From an uncultured Bacteroidota bacterium (GTDB lineage Bacteria > Bacteroidota > Bacteroidia > Flavobacteriales > Flavobacteriaceae), in the NCBI GenBank assembly GCA_903838055.1, contig CAILWV010000077.1, positions 1 through 64,000 of the forward strand: a stretch of DNA of 64,000 nucleotides. The letters are read 5' to 3'. The notes beneath the pieces are model-generated. The model ran no database searches. It was not told the DNA's origin and saw nothing but the letters and a program-made list of their open reading frames with translations. A program made the translations under genes and the position numbers. Positions within the stretch are counted from its first letter, which is position 1, and every line of letters begins with the position of its first letter. Below are positions 34,438-43,237 of this stretch, one piece after another.

Positions 34438-36423
34438 ATGAGTTCGCATAGTCATCAAGATCTTCACAGCAAGCTTTCGGCAGCAGGTTTATTAATAACA
34501 TTAGGAATTATTTATGGAGATATTGGAACTTCTCCCTTATATGTAATGAATTCCATAATTGGAAATAGTGTAATTTCTAAAGATTTAATTTTAGGCGGAT
34601 TGTCTTGTATCTTTTGGACTTTAACATTACAAACTACCTTAAAATATGTAATCATCACTTTAAGTGCTGATAACCATGGCGAAGGTGGGATTTTTGCACT
34701 TTATGCTCTTGTAAAAAGAACAAAAATTCAATGGCTTATAGTTCCTGCAATTATTGGAGGAAGTGCGTTACTTGCCGATGGAATAATCACCCCTCCCATC
34801 TCTGTTTCTTCCGCTGTAGAAGGACTAAGAATCTTCAAGCCAGATATTCCTACAGTTCCTATTGTAATTGCTATTCTGTTTATTTTATTCACAATTCAGC
34901 AATTTGGAACAAAACTAGTGGGGAAATTCTTTGCACCAATGATGCTAATTTGGTTTTCCATGTTAGCGATTTTAGGAATTATACAAATTGGTACAAATGT
35001 TGAAGTATTTAAAGCATTAAACCCATATTATGCCTACCATTTACTAACTAGCGATGTTAGTAATCAAGGTTTTTTCATATTAGGAGCTGTCTTTTTATGT
35101 ACAACTGGTGCTGAAGCTTTGTATTCGGATATGGGACATTGTGGAAGAAAAAACATCCGTATTAGTTGGGCATTCGTAAAAACTACTTTGGTATTAAATT
35201 ATTTCGGACAAGGTGCCTATTTATTATTAAATTCTGGAAAAAAATTATCAGAACTTGGTGCTAATAATACGAATCCGTTCTACTTAATTATGGCAGAATG
35301 GTTTAAACCTGTTGGAATTGTCGTGGCAACCCTTGCTGCAGTAATTGCCTCTCAAGCATTAATTAGTGGTTCATTTACTTTGATAAACGAAGCCATGCGA
35401 TTGAATTTTTGGCCTAAAGTGAAAATAAAATTCCCAACTGATGTAAAGGGACAGCTTTATATTCCGTCTATAAATTGGTTGTTGTTTTTTGGTTGTGTTG
35501 GAATTGTTTGGCATTTTCAAGAATCGAGCAATATGGAGCATGCATATGGTTTAGCAATCATATTATGTATGATAATGACAACTATTTTACTTAATTTTTA
35601 TTTGATAATGAAAAGAGTTAAATGGTACTTTATTGCACCTTTAATTTTACTTTATTTAGTAATTGAATTTAGTTTTTTAGCTGCCAATATTACTAAATTT
35701 ATGGATGGTGGTTATGTAACTTTGTTTATTGCTACCTTATTAATTGCAATAATGTCAACTTGGTATTTGGCTAAGAAAATTAGTAAGAATTATACTAAAA
35801 TGGTTAAAATTGATTCTTATAAAAAAGTATTGGCTGAGTTAAGCCTAGACTTATCAATTCCAAAATATGCTACACATTTAGTGTACATGACAAATTCTAA
35901 TAGAGTGGATGAAATTGAAGAGAAAGTAATGTATTCTATTCTTCAAAAAAGACCTAAAAGAGCCGATTTATACTGGTTTGTTCATGTAAACATATTAAGT
36001 GAGCCTTATAAAAAAGAATATAAAGTTAGCGAAGTAATAAAAGACGATTTATACCGTATAGATTTTTATTTAGGATTTAGAGAACCAACAAAAATCAACC
36101 TAATGTTCAAAGAGGTATTGAAGGACATGGTAAATAAAGGAGAAGTTGATATAACAAGCAGATATGAATCTTTAAATAAAAACAATATTTTAGGTGATTT
36201 CAAATTTGTTCTATCCGAAAAATTTCTTTCCAACGATAGTGATTTGACTTTCTTTGAAAACATTGTTATGAATGCTTATTTCTTTATGAAAAAATTCAGT
36301 TTATCTGAAGAAAAAGGTTTTGGTCTGGACAGTAGCTCCGTTAAAGTAGAACAATTTCCAATGGTTTTACACCCACCTGAAATTATTGATATGAGACGAT
36401 TAGACTCTCACCCTACTCATTAA
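34438..36423 (+). CDS. kup: Kup family potassium uptake transporter, copy 2
   Basis: A 661-residue paralogue of the protein encoded at 16890-18830, sharing GIIYGDIGTSPLYVMNSIIG, SADNHGEGGIFALYALVKR, DGIITPPISVSSAVEGL and the C-terminal soluble domain, with clear divergence throughout. It has about 12 membrane helices. It starts with a short hydrophilic MSSHSHQDLHSK extension. It stands alone with its own promoter and terminator and, unlike copy 1, has no two-component genes beside it, so it may be the constitutive importer. Confidence 0.94.
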   Translation: MSSHSHQDLHSKLSAAGLLITLGIIYGDIGTSPLYVMNSIIGNSVISKDLILGGLSCIFWTLTLQTTLKYVIITLSADNHGEGGIFALYALVKRTKIQWLIVPAIIGGSALLADGIITPPISVSSAVEGLRIFKPDIPTVPIVIAILFILFTIQQFGTKLVGKFFAPMMLIWFSMLAILGIIQIGTNVEVFKALNPYYAYHLLTSDVSNQGFFILGAVFLCTTGAEALYSDMGHCGRKNIRISWAFVKTTLVLNYFGQGAYLLLNSGKKLSELGANNTNPFYLIMAEWFKPVGIVVATLAAVIASQALISGSFTLINEAMRLNFWPKVKIKFPTDVKGQLYIPSINWLLFFGCVGIVWHFQESSNMEHAYGLAIILCMIMTTILLNFYLIMKRVKWYFIAPLILLYLVIEFSFLAANITKFMDGGYVTLFIATLLIAIMSTWYLAKKISKNYTKMVKIDSYKKVLAELSLDLSIPKYATHLVYMTNSNRVDEIEEKVMYSILQKRPKRADLYWFVHVNILSEPYKKEYKVSEVIKDDLYRIDFYLGFREPTKINLMFKEVLKDMVNKGEVDITSRYESLNKNNILGDFKFVLSEKFLSNDSDLTFFENIVMNAYFFMKKFSLSEEKGFGLDSSSVKVEQFPMVLHPPEIIDMRRLDSHPTH

Positions 36424-36442
36424 ATAAAATTAGAAATATTAT

Positions 36443-36477
36443 AAGTATTCTTAATTCTAAAGGTTTTAAGAATACTT
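36443..36477 (+). terminator. terminator of kup copy 2
   Basis: AAGTATTCTTAA and TTAAGAATACTT form a perfect 12-base stem, followed by a T run. Confidence 0.85.
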
Positions 36478-36480
36478 TTT

Positions 36481-36508
36481 TTGTTTCTATAAAAAAGCAA
36501 TACATTTG
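36481..36508 (+). promoter_or_regulatory. promoter of the RsmB-like/endonuclease operon
   Basis: TTG (36481-36483), 17 bases, then TACATTTG (36501-36508) matches the Bacteroidetes -33/-7 pattern. The predicted leader before the ATG at 36561 is about 48 bases. Confidence 0.65.
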
Positions 36509-36560
36509 CGAGCTTACCCTTGGACAAAGTCCTAAAGAATGAAGTTATTTTTTTTACATT

Positions 36561-37775
36561 ATGAGATTACACCGAAATTTAGTTTACACTACAATTGATT
36601 CCCTAAATGCTATTTTTAATGAAAGTGAATACGCTGATAAAGTCGTAGCTCGTGCTTTAAAAAAAGACAAGCGTTGGGGAAGTTCCGATAGAAAATTTGT
36701 TGCCGAAACCATCTACGAAGTAGTTCGTTGGAAACGACTTTATGCAGAAATTGCTGAAGTAAAAGAACCTTATAATCGAGAAGATATTTGGAGAATGTTT
36801 GCCGTTTGGGCAGTATTGAGAGGTTATCCTATTCCCGATTGGAGACAATTAGAGGGAACTCCAGAGCGAAAAATAAAAGGAAAATTCGACGAATTATCTA
36901 AAATTAGAAAAATGCGTGAATCCATTCCAGATTGGATGGATGAACTTGGAGTAAAAGAATTGGGAGAAGAACTTTGGACTAAAGAAATTGCTGCCCAAAA
37001 TAAACAAGCTCAGGTAATATTAAGAGTAAACACATTAAATACTACCAAAGAAAAATTGCATGCATTATTAATGGATTTGAATATTGAAACCGAGTTCTTA
37101 CCCGATCAACCAGATGCATTGGTTCTAAAAGAAAGAGCTAACGTATTTATGACTGATGCATTTAAAGAAGGTTTGTTTGAAGTTCAGGATGCATCCTCCC
37201 AACTAGTTGCTGCGTTTTTAGGAGTTCAACCTGGTATGCGTGTGGTAGATACGTGTGCTGGTGCTGGAGGAAAAACATTGCATTTGGCGTCTTTAATGCA
37301 AAATAAAGGACAATTAATAGCAATGGATTTATACGAAAGTAAATTAAAACAATTAAAACTTCGTGCCAAAAGAAACGGTGCTTTTAATATTGAATATAGA
37401 ATAATTGACACTACCAAAGTTATCAAAAAGCTACACGAAAAAGCAGATAGGGTTTTAATTGATGCGCCTTGCAGCGGATTAGGAGTTCTAAAAAGAAACC
37501 CAGATGCTAAATGGAAATTACAACCTGAATTTATTGATAATATTCGAAAAATTCAAAGTGAGGTTTTAGAAAGTTATTCTAAAATAGTAAAGCCAGGTGG
37601 AAAATTAGTGTATGCTACCTGCTCTATTCTTCCGTCTGAAAACCAAGAACAAATTGCTAAATTTTTGAAAACTGAAATTGGAAAACAATTTAAATTAGAA
37701 AAAGATTGTAAAATATTATCCTCCGAATCTGGATTTGATGGTTTTTACATGGCTTTATTAGAAAGAACCGTTTAA
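36561..37775 (+). CDS. RsmB/NOP family RNA m5C methyltransferase
   Basis: A 404-residue SAM-dependent methyltransferase for cytosine C5 in rRNA or tRNA. The N-terminal 200 residues are NusB-like and PUA-like regions. The catalytic core has the SAM motif DTCAGAGGKTLHLASLM, motif IV DAPCSGLGVLKRNPDAKW and motif VI YATCSILPSEN, whose two Cys act in catalysis. The 16S C967 target of RsmB is plausible but not provable. The endonuclease gene follows by 3 bases, sharing this transcript. Confidence 0.92.
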   Translation: MRLHRNLVYTTIDSLNAIFNESEYADKVVARALKKDKRWGSSDRKFVAETIYEVVRWKRLYAEIAEVKEPYNREDIWRMFAVWAVLRGYPIPDWRQLEGTPERKIKGKFDELSKIRKMRESIPDWMDELGVKELGEELWTKEIAAQNKQAQVILRVNTLNTTKEKLHALLMDLNIETEFLPDQPDALVLKERANVFMTDAFKEGLFEVQDASSQLVAAFLGVQPGMRVVDTCAGAGGKTLHLASLMQNKGQLIAMDLYESKLKQLKLRAKRNGAFNIEYRIIDTTKVIKKLHEKADRVLIDAPCSGLGVLKRNPDAKWKLQPEFIDNIRKIQSEVLESYSKIVKPGGKLVYATCSILPSENQEQIAKFLKTEIGKQFKLEKDCKILSSESGFDGFYMALLERTV

Positions 37776-37778
37776 ACA

Positions 37779-38870
37779 ATGAAAAACTTATATTCGTTAT
37801 TTTTATTAATTACATTAACTTCTGGATTTGCACAAATTCCAAATGGTTATTACGATAATGCAACCGGAACTGGATTTGCACTTAAAACACAATTAAACTC
37901 TATAATTAGTTCACATAACACTTTAATATATGGTTCTGGATTATGGAATTTGTTTACAACTTCCGATGTAAGACCCGATGGTTATGTTTGGGAAATTTAT
38001 TCCAATTGTAATTTTGTTTTTGGAACAGTAGCAAATGGTGGAAATCAAGACGATGGAACTCTTGGGACAATTGAGTGCCAAAGATTCAATAAAGAACATA
38101 CATTCCCCCAAAGTTGGTTTGGAGGTCAGGTTTATCCAATGTATTCCGATGCACATATTGTAATGCCAGCAGACAAAAAAGACAATGGTATGCGCCAAAG
38201 TTTAGCATATGGAATGGTGGCATCTAACGTGGTTAATCCAATAGGAAATGGTTGGAAAATTGGAACTTGCACTACTCCAAATTACCCATATTCACTTCAG
38301 GTATTTGAGCCAGCAGATCAATTTAAGGGAGATATAGCTCGAAATTATTTTTATATGGCGACCTGTTATGAAACTAGTATTGGTAGTTGGCAAACTCTTA
38401 ATGCAAGTGGTGATACCGTATTAGATGGTACTAATGATAATGTATTTGAACCTTGGTTTTTAAACATGCTTCTAATTTGGAACCTTCAAGACCCAGTTAG
38501 CCAAAAAGAAATAGATAGAAACAATGCTATTTATGCTGTTCAAGGAAACAGAAATCCTTTTGTTGACCATCCTGAATATGTTTGTCAAATATGGACTAAT
38601 GCATGTAACAACATGAATAACATCTCATTTGAAGCTTCTGCCATTTCTATATTTCCAAACCCTAGCACAGAACATAATGTTACAATAAATACTTCTAATA
38701 TTATAGACTCAATTGTAGTTACAAACATTAATGGACAGGTAGTAATGGAAATGAAAAACCCAACATTTATAAATAATTCCTATACAATAGAAAATTTAAA
38801 TGAAGGATTTTACTTTCTTAAATTAACTTCTAACAACCAATCGGTTACTAAGAAAGTTATCCTAAATTAA
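37779..38870 (+). CDS. secreted endonuclease I with T9SS sorting domain
   Basis: A 363-residue exported nuclease. It has a signal peptide (MKNLYSLFLLITLTSGFAQ) and an endonuclease I (EndA/NucM) domain with the His-Me finger segment FNKEHTFPQSWFGG and the downstream SDAHIVMPADKKDNGMR metal region. A C-terminal type IX sorting domain follows (ISIFPNPSTE near 287 to FYFLKLTSNNQSVTKKVILN). It probably degrades extracellular DNA for nutrients. It shares an operon with the RNA methyltransferase, an odd pairing that may be only promoter sharing. Confidence 0.92.
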   Translation: MKNLYSLFLLITLTSGFAQIPNGYYDNATGTGFALKTQLNSIISSHNTLIYGSGLWNLFTTSDVRPDGYVWEIYSNCNFVFGTVANGGNQDDGTLGTIECQRFNKEHTFPQSWFGGQVYPMYSDAHIVMPADKKDNGMRQSLAYGMVASNVVNPIGNGWKIGTCTTPNYPYSLQVFEPADQFKGDIARNYFYMATCYETSIGSWQTLNASGDTVLDGTNDNVFEPWFLNMLLIWNLQDPVSQKEIDRNNAIYAVQGNRNPFVDHPEYVCQIWTNACNNMNNISFEASAISIFPNPSTEHNVTINTSNIIDSIVVTNINGQVVMEMKNPTFINNSYTIENLNEGFYFLKLTSNNQSVTKKVILN

Positions 38871-38891
38871 TCAAGACGATTTGAAATTAAA

Positions 38892-38919
38892 AAACCGTCT
38901 CATTTTCATGAGACGGTTT
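38892..38919. terminator. bidirectional terminator between endonuclease gene and tRNA-His
   Basis: AAACCGTCTCA and TGAGACGGTTT form a perfect 11-base stem over a 6-base loop, with T runs on both strands. Confidence 0.88.
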
Positions 38920-38931
38920 CTTTTTTATTAA

Positions 38932-39007
38932 GGGTGGATGACCGGGTTCGAACCGGCGACTTCCGGCACCACAAACCAGCGCTCTAACCAGCTGAGCTAC
39001 AACCACC
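38932..39007 (-). tRNA. tRNA-His (GTG anticodon)
   Basis: The minus strand folds as a cloverleaf: acceptor GGTGGTTG with CATCCACC, D arm GCTC...GAGC, anticodon arm CTGGT-TTGTGGT-GCCGG giving GTG, and T arm with TTCGAAC. The extra G at -1 pairing with C73 is the hallmark of tRNA-His. One U/U mismatch is seen in the acceptor stem (positions 5-68). CCA is not encoded. It has a consensus promoter (39020-39050). Confidence 0.95.
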
Positions 39008-39019
39008 ATTTTACGAGTG

Positions 39020-39050
39020 CAAATATATTGTAAAAGTTTTCGTTTTGCAA
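39020..39050 (-). promoter_or_regulatory. promoter of tRNA-His
   Basis: On the minus strand TTG (39050-39048), 20 bases, then TATATTTG (39027-39020). The predicted start is about 8 bases before the mature tRNA end. Confidence 0.82.
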
Positions 39051-39066
39051 GGAAAAAATAAAAAAA

Positions 39067-39783
39067 TTACACCAAATTACTTAAACTATTGACTGCCAAA
39101 TACCTTTCAACCGTAAAACCTTCTCCATGATCTGTACCAATGATTCTACCTAAATCTTGAGCGCGATATTTCACACTATCTAAGAAATTTTTAGAACTAA
39201 TTGGCGATTCTGGTTCGTTAGTATTTTCTTTATAAAACTGCGAACTATAAGCTAAAATTGATTCCATTTTTATATCTAAAAAACCAGAAATGTCTACTAC
39301 AAAGTCTGGAGTCAAATTTTCCCATTGAATATAATGATAAACAACTTTTGGACGCCAAGCTTCTTGTTTTTCATCATTAATAATAGTTTCTATTTTGCGT
39401 AATCCAGAAAGAAAACAAGCATCAGATACTAATTTACTTCCTTTACCGTGATCAATATGTCTATCTTGAATTGCATTACACAATACAATTTCTGGACGAT
39501 ATTTTCGAATCATCTCGATAATTTTCATTTGGTGTGCTTCGTCATTAATAAAGAACCCATCTCGCATATCTAAGTTTTCTCTTACAGAAATACCTAAAAT
39601 TTCCGATGCCCTAGCGGATTCTGAATTACGAATTTCAACTGAACCACGAGTTCCTAATTCCCCTCGGGTTAAATCTATGATTCCAACTTTTTTTCCTATA
39701 CTAATTTCTTTTGCAATGGTACCACTACATCCTAATTCTACATCATCTGGATGCGCCCCAAAAGCCAATATATCTAATTTCAT
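39067..39783 (-). CDS. bshB1: bacillithiol biosynthesis deacetylase BshB1
   Basis: A 238-residue zinc enzyme of the LmbE/PIG-L family that deacetylates N-acetylglucosaminyl-malate to GlcN-malate, the second step of bacillithiol synthesis. The metal motif is FGAHPDDVELGCSGTIAKE near residue 7. The HIDHGKGSKLVSDACFLSGL segment follows. The ATG at 39783 is preferred over a GTG two codons earlier. bshA and bshC are not in the window. Bacillithiol is the main low-molecular-weight thiol in many flavobacteria. Confidence 0.92.
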   Translation of the reverse strand: MKLDILAFGAHPDDVELGCSGTIAKEISIGKKVGIIDLTRGELGTRGSVEIRNSESARASEILGISVRENLDMRDGFFINDEAHQMKIIEMIRKYRPEIVLCNAIQDRHIDHGKGSKLVSDACFLSGLRKIETIINDEKQEAWRPKVVYHYIQWENLTPDFVVDISGFLDIKMESILAYSSQFYKENTNEPESPISSKNFLDSVKYRAQDLGRIIGTDHGEGFTVERYLAVNSLSNLV

Positions 39784-39824
39784 ATACACTATTTAAATTG
39801 CTAATTTAGTTAATCAATAAGGAC

Positions 39825-40901
39825 TTACAAGATTTTTTTTAATGTTTGCGATTTATTGACAGTTTCAAAATATTCTTTTTCGGGATTGCTGTCGCTTGTA
39901 ATTCCGCATCCAATGAATAATTGCGACTTAGTAACATTTGATTTAGAATCTATATCAAGTTTCATGCAACGTAAATTCACAAATAAATCACTTTTACCAA
40001 ATTCAAATGTTAAAAAATCTTTGTTCCATTCACCTAAATATCCCGAATAAAATTCTCTATCATAACCTTCGTTTTTCAAAATAAATTCTTTTGATTTATT
40101 TTTAGGAAAACCACAAACGGCAGGAGTTGGATGTAATAAATCTATAATTTTAGACACATCTAATTGGGTATCTAATGTAGCATGGATATCTGTTTTTATA
40201 TGAATTATAGAACCTGCTTGAAAAGTATAAGGCTCCGATTTTGTAACTGTACTAGAAACGGTTTGCAAATTATTTACAATAAAATCAGTAACTGTTTGTT
40301 GCTCTCTTTTTTCTTTTTCACTCCATTTTACTTCCTGTAAATCAGACAGTAATTGAGTTCCAGCTAAAGCAACGGTTTTAAGTATATTACTTTCAATATT
40401 AACTAATTGTTCCGGTGTTGCCCCCATCCAAAAACCAACTTTAGGATGATAGAAACAATATTTAAAAGCTGTTGGGTAATTAGAAATAAGCGAATTAAAA
40501 ACCAAATCAAATTGAAAATTATCTAATTCAATTAATTCACTTCTAGAGACTACTACTTTTTCAAAGGTTCCGCTATTAATTTCTTGTAGAGCTAAATTAA
40601 CCAGATTTTCAAAATTATATTTAGCGGTTTCTTCGATTTTATATTCCTTAGATTTAGACAAAACAAAATCCGATTCATTAACTATTTCTACATAAATATC
40701 GGAATAATTTTCAGGAATTAAATATTTCTTTAAATTATCAAAAGAAACAAATGCAAACCCAGATTTTCCATCTTCTAACGAATATAACGCATCATTTTTT
40801 TGAAAAAGCGCGATTATTTTTTTTGAATTTGGTTTGCAATAACTTACAAATGGTAATTTGGAGTTGAATTGTTCGGATATCTTTTGAAATAAACCACTCA
40901 T
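39825..40901 (-). CDS. menF: isochorismate synthase
   Basis: A 358-residue chorismate-binding enzyme converting chorismate to isochorismate for menaquinone, the respiratory quinone of this group. Family motifs are KVVVSRSELIEL, GATPEQLVNIE, LAGTQLLSDLQEVKWSEKEKREQQTVTDFI, HPTPAVCGFPK and EFYSGYLGEW. It is shorter at the N-terminus than anthranilate synthase. Its ATG shares one base with the stop of the thioesterase gene (TAATG), so translation is coupled and a joint role in menaquinone synthesis is likely. Confidence 0.9.
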   Translation of the reverse strand: MSGLFQKISEQFNSKLPFVSYCKPNSKKIIALFQKNDALYSLEDGKSGFAFVSFDNLKKYLIPENYSDIYVEIVNESDFVLSKSKEYKIEETAKYNFENLVNLALQEINSGTFEKVVVSRSELIELDNFQFDLVFNSLISNYPTAFKYCFYHPKVGFWMGATPEQLVNIESNILKTVALAGTQLLSDLQEVKWSEKEKREQQTVTDFIVNNLQTVSSTVTKSEPYTFQAGSIIHIKTDIHATLDTQLDVSKIIDLLHPTPAVCGFPKNKSKEFILKNEGYDREFYSGYLGEWNKDFLTFEFGKSDLFVNLRCMKLDIDSKSNVTKSQLFIGCGITSDSNPEKEYFETVNKSQTLKKIL

Positions 40902-41323
40902 TATCTTCTTGGTAAAACCATATTTGTCAATTTACATAATGAAATTAACTTATCTTTTTCATCTACAATTCTAATTTCCCATAAGTGAATGCTCGCTCCT
41001 TTATGAAGAATTTTTGCTGTAGCAGTAACCATTCCTTCTTTCTTGCTTCTTACGTGATTAGCAGAAATTTCTATTCCTCTAATCTCTTGCTTCTCTGGAT
41101 TCACAAACATCAATGACGCTGCACTGCCTACACTTTCTGCCAATGCAACAGATGCACCTCCGTGTAATAATCCCATAGGTTGATGTACTCTAGGATTTAC
41201 CGGCATTGTAGCCACGAGAAAATCTTCGCCAGCATCGGTATATTCAATTTCTAAAGTTTGCATTAAGGTGTTTTTAGACCAATCATTACAAAGCTGAAGC
41301 ATTTTTTCTCTATCAAAAACCAT
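40901..41323 (-). CDS. hotdog-fold thioesterase, probable DHNA-CoA thioesterase
   Basis: A 140-residue PaaI-type hotdog thioesterase. The motif VHQPMGLLHGGASVALAESVGSAAS carries the catalytic Glu region. One-base overlap with menF suggests it hydrolyses 1,4-dihydroxy-2-naphthoyl-CoA in menaquinone synthesis (MenI role). That substrate is inferred from context and family, not from the active site. A -7 box (41337-41344) lies just upstream, giving a very short leader. Confidence 0.82.
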   Translation of the reverse strand: MVFDREKMLQLCNDWSKNTLMQTLEIEYTDAGEDFLVATMPVNPRVHQPMGLLHGGASVALAESVGSAASLMFVNPEKQEIRGIEISANHVRSKKEGMVTATAKILHKGASIHLWEIRIVDEKDKLISLCKLTNMVLPRR

Positions 41324-41336
41324 GTTTATTTTTTTA

Positions 41337-41344
41337 CAAAATTA
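41337..41344 (-). promoter_or_regulatory. -7 box of the thioesterase-menF operon
   Basis: On the minus strand TAATTTTG fits TAnnTTTG with about 9 bases of leader before the ATG at 41323. Confidence 0.45.
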
Positions 41345-41478
41345 AACATTTAAAATAGATTCGGAATATTGTTTAACATTTACAAACTAAAAAAGCATTT
41401 TCATCGTTATCTATTTTAAAAATTGCAGTTTTAAATTTTCAAATAATTAACTACATTTACCAAATTAGAATTTTATAT

Positions 41479-43056
41479 ATGCATAAATTATTTATTTTAC
41501 TCCTAGCAGGAATAGCAATAAGTCTAACATCATGTAGGAATGATTTTGCTTTTACACAAAGTACCGGTGGATTAGAATTCTCTAAAGACACGGTATATTT
41601 AGATACTGTTTTCACAAATATCGGCTCTAGTACTTACCAATTAAAAGTTTATAATAGAAGCGATAAAGATATTTCAATTCCTAAGATTCAACTCGGAAAA
41701 GGACTTAGTTCTAAATATCGAATTATGGTTGACGGAATGACTGGTGATGTAGGTGCTCAAGGTAAAATATTTAGTAATGTAGAACTTTTAGCAAAAGATA
41801 GTCTTTTCATTTTTGTAGAAGTAACAAGTGATGTTGCAAGTGCCAATCCTACTGATTTTTTATACACCGATCAAATTCAATTTTCCAATATTGTAGGTGC
41901 TCCACAAACTGTTGAATTAGTAACTTTAATACAAGATGCCTATTTTATTTTTCCGCATCGGACTCAAAATGCAGACAACACTTACACCTATGAAGGAATA
42001 AATTTAGGCACAGACGACTCAAACCAAGCCGTAACAATTGTAGGCAGTACTTTAGATCATAATGACCCAATAAATCACGATGAATATACTTGGGGAAATG
42101 ACAAACCATATGTTATTTATGGCTATGCATTAGTTCCTGATAACGAAACATTAAATGTAACTAGTGGAGCAAGAGTACATTTTCATGCAAATTCAGGTTT
42201 AATTATTGCAAAAAATGGAACTCTAAAAATAAATGGATTACCTTCAACTACTAATGATCCTGCCGATTTAACTAAGGAAGTCATTTTTGAAGGCGATCGT
42301 TTAGAGCCAGATTTTTCTGACGTACCTGGACAATGGACAGCAATAATTAATTTTTCTACTTTACCCAATAATGTAATTGAACATCTTACTTTAAAGAATG
42401 CAACTGTAGGTATATTATCTAATAATTTTGCCTTAACAACAGATAATTCCTTTACAAAGTTTACTATTAATAATTCTCAAATATACAACTGCTCTAATTA
42501 TGGAATATTAGGAAGAAATGCACAAATTAATGCTAATAATCTAGTTGTTAATTATAGCGGTCAAGCCAATATTGCAGCAACTTATGGTGGGACTTATAAT
42601 TTTACAAATTCCACATTCAATAACAATTGGAATAGTTCCAAACAAGCAGCTGTAATCTTCAATGATTACCTTGAAACGGATACAGCTTATTTGGTTAAAC
42701 AAACCACTGTTACAATGTCAAATTGCATAGTATATGGATCCAATAGTACTGAAATTTCGTTAGAAAAAAAGGGAACAGCATTTACTACGACTTTTAATAA
42801 CTGTTTATTTAAAGTCAATGATTTGAGTACTTCTTTAAGTTCTAATCCTTTGTATGATTCTATTCGTTTGGAGCAAAATGGAAATAAAAAGAATATCAAT
42901 CCAAAGTTTAAAAATAGCGCCAAAAATCAGTTGTGGCCTACAGAAGATTTATTTGTTAAAGTAACACCTGGAGTAGCTACTCCATTTGACATACTAAATA
43001 AAACAAGGAATTCTATAAATACTAATATAGGCGCCTATCAATTTATTGCTAACTAA
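41479..43056 (+). CDS. surface lipoprotein with predicted right-handed beta-helix
   Basis: A 525-residue lipoprotein (MHKLFILLLAGIAISLTSCRN). Residues 35-150 resemble an immunoglobulin-like domain. From about 190 the chain carries repeated short strands with N/S/T-rich turns (for example GARVHFHANSGLIIAKNGTLKING and NNVIEHLTLKNATVGILSNN), the look of parallel beta-helix proteins. The function is unknown. It could bind or cleave polysaccharide. It is monocistronic, ending in a clean terminator at 43070. Confidence 0.72.
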   Translation: MHKLFILLLAGIAISLTSCRNDFAFTQSTGGLEFSKDTVYLDTVFTNIGSSTYQLKVYNRSDKDISIPKIQLGKGLSSKYRIMVDGMTGDVGAQGKIFSNVELLAKDSLFIFVEVTSDVASANPTDFLYTDQIQFSNIVGAPQTVELVTLIQDAYFIFPHRTQNADNTYTYEGINLGTDDSNQAVTIVGSTLDHNDPINHDEYTWGNDKPYVIYGYALVPDNETLNVTSGARVHFHANSGLIIAKNGTLKINGLPSTTNDPADLTKEVIFEGDRLEPDFSDVPGQWTAIINFSTLPNNVIEHLTLKNATVGILSNNFALTTDNSFTKFTINNSQIYNCSNYGILGRNAQINANNLVVNYSGQANIAATYGGTYNFTNSTFNNNWNSSKQAAVIFNDYLETDTAYLVKQTTVTMSNCIVYGSNSTEISLEKKGTAFTTTFNNCLFKVNDLSTSLSSNPLYDSIRLEQNGNKKNINPKFKNSAKNQLWPTEDLFVKVTPGVATPFDILNKTRNSINTNIGAYQFIAN

Positions 43057-43069
43057 TTTCAAATTAATC

Positions 43070-43087
43070 GCCCTCTTTTTTGAGGGC
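43070..43087 (+). terminator. terminator of the beta-helix lipoprotein gene
   Basis: GCCCTC and GAGGGC enclose six T residues and are followed by a T run, 14 bases after the stop. Confidence 0.85.
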
Positions 43088-43164
43088 TTTTTATTTGTAT
43101 ATAAATTGTCGAAAACCCGTTAAAAACTATTTATAACTCATTTTGCTACTTCTGTTTTTTAATT

Positions 43165-43172
43165 TAAATTTG
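43165..43172 (+). promoter_or_regulatory. -7 box for purL
   Basis: TAAATTTG fits TAnnTTTG. The predicted leader to the ATG at 43238 is about 60 bases, longer than usual here and containing no riboswitch I recognise. Confidence 0.5.
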
Positions 43173-43237
43173 CAGATACAACAACGTTAGGATAAAGGCA
43201 AATCTCAATTTAATCCAAGCGACAACTATACAACACA

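Noticed and set aside
43173..43237. Leader of purL considered as a purine riboswitch
   Set aside because: About 65 bases without the purine aptamer's conserved loops or a downstream terminator. It looks like an ordinary leader.
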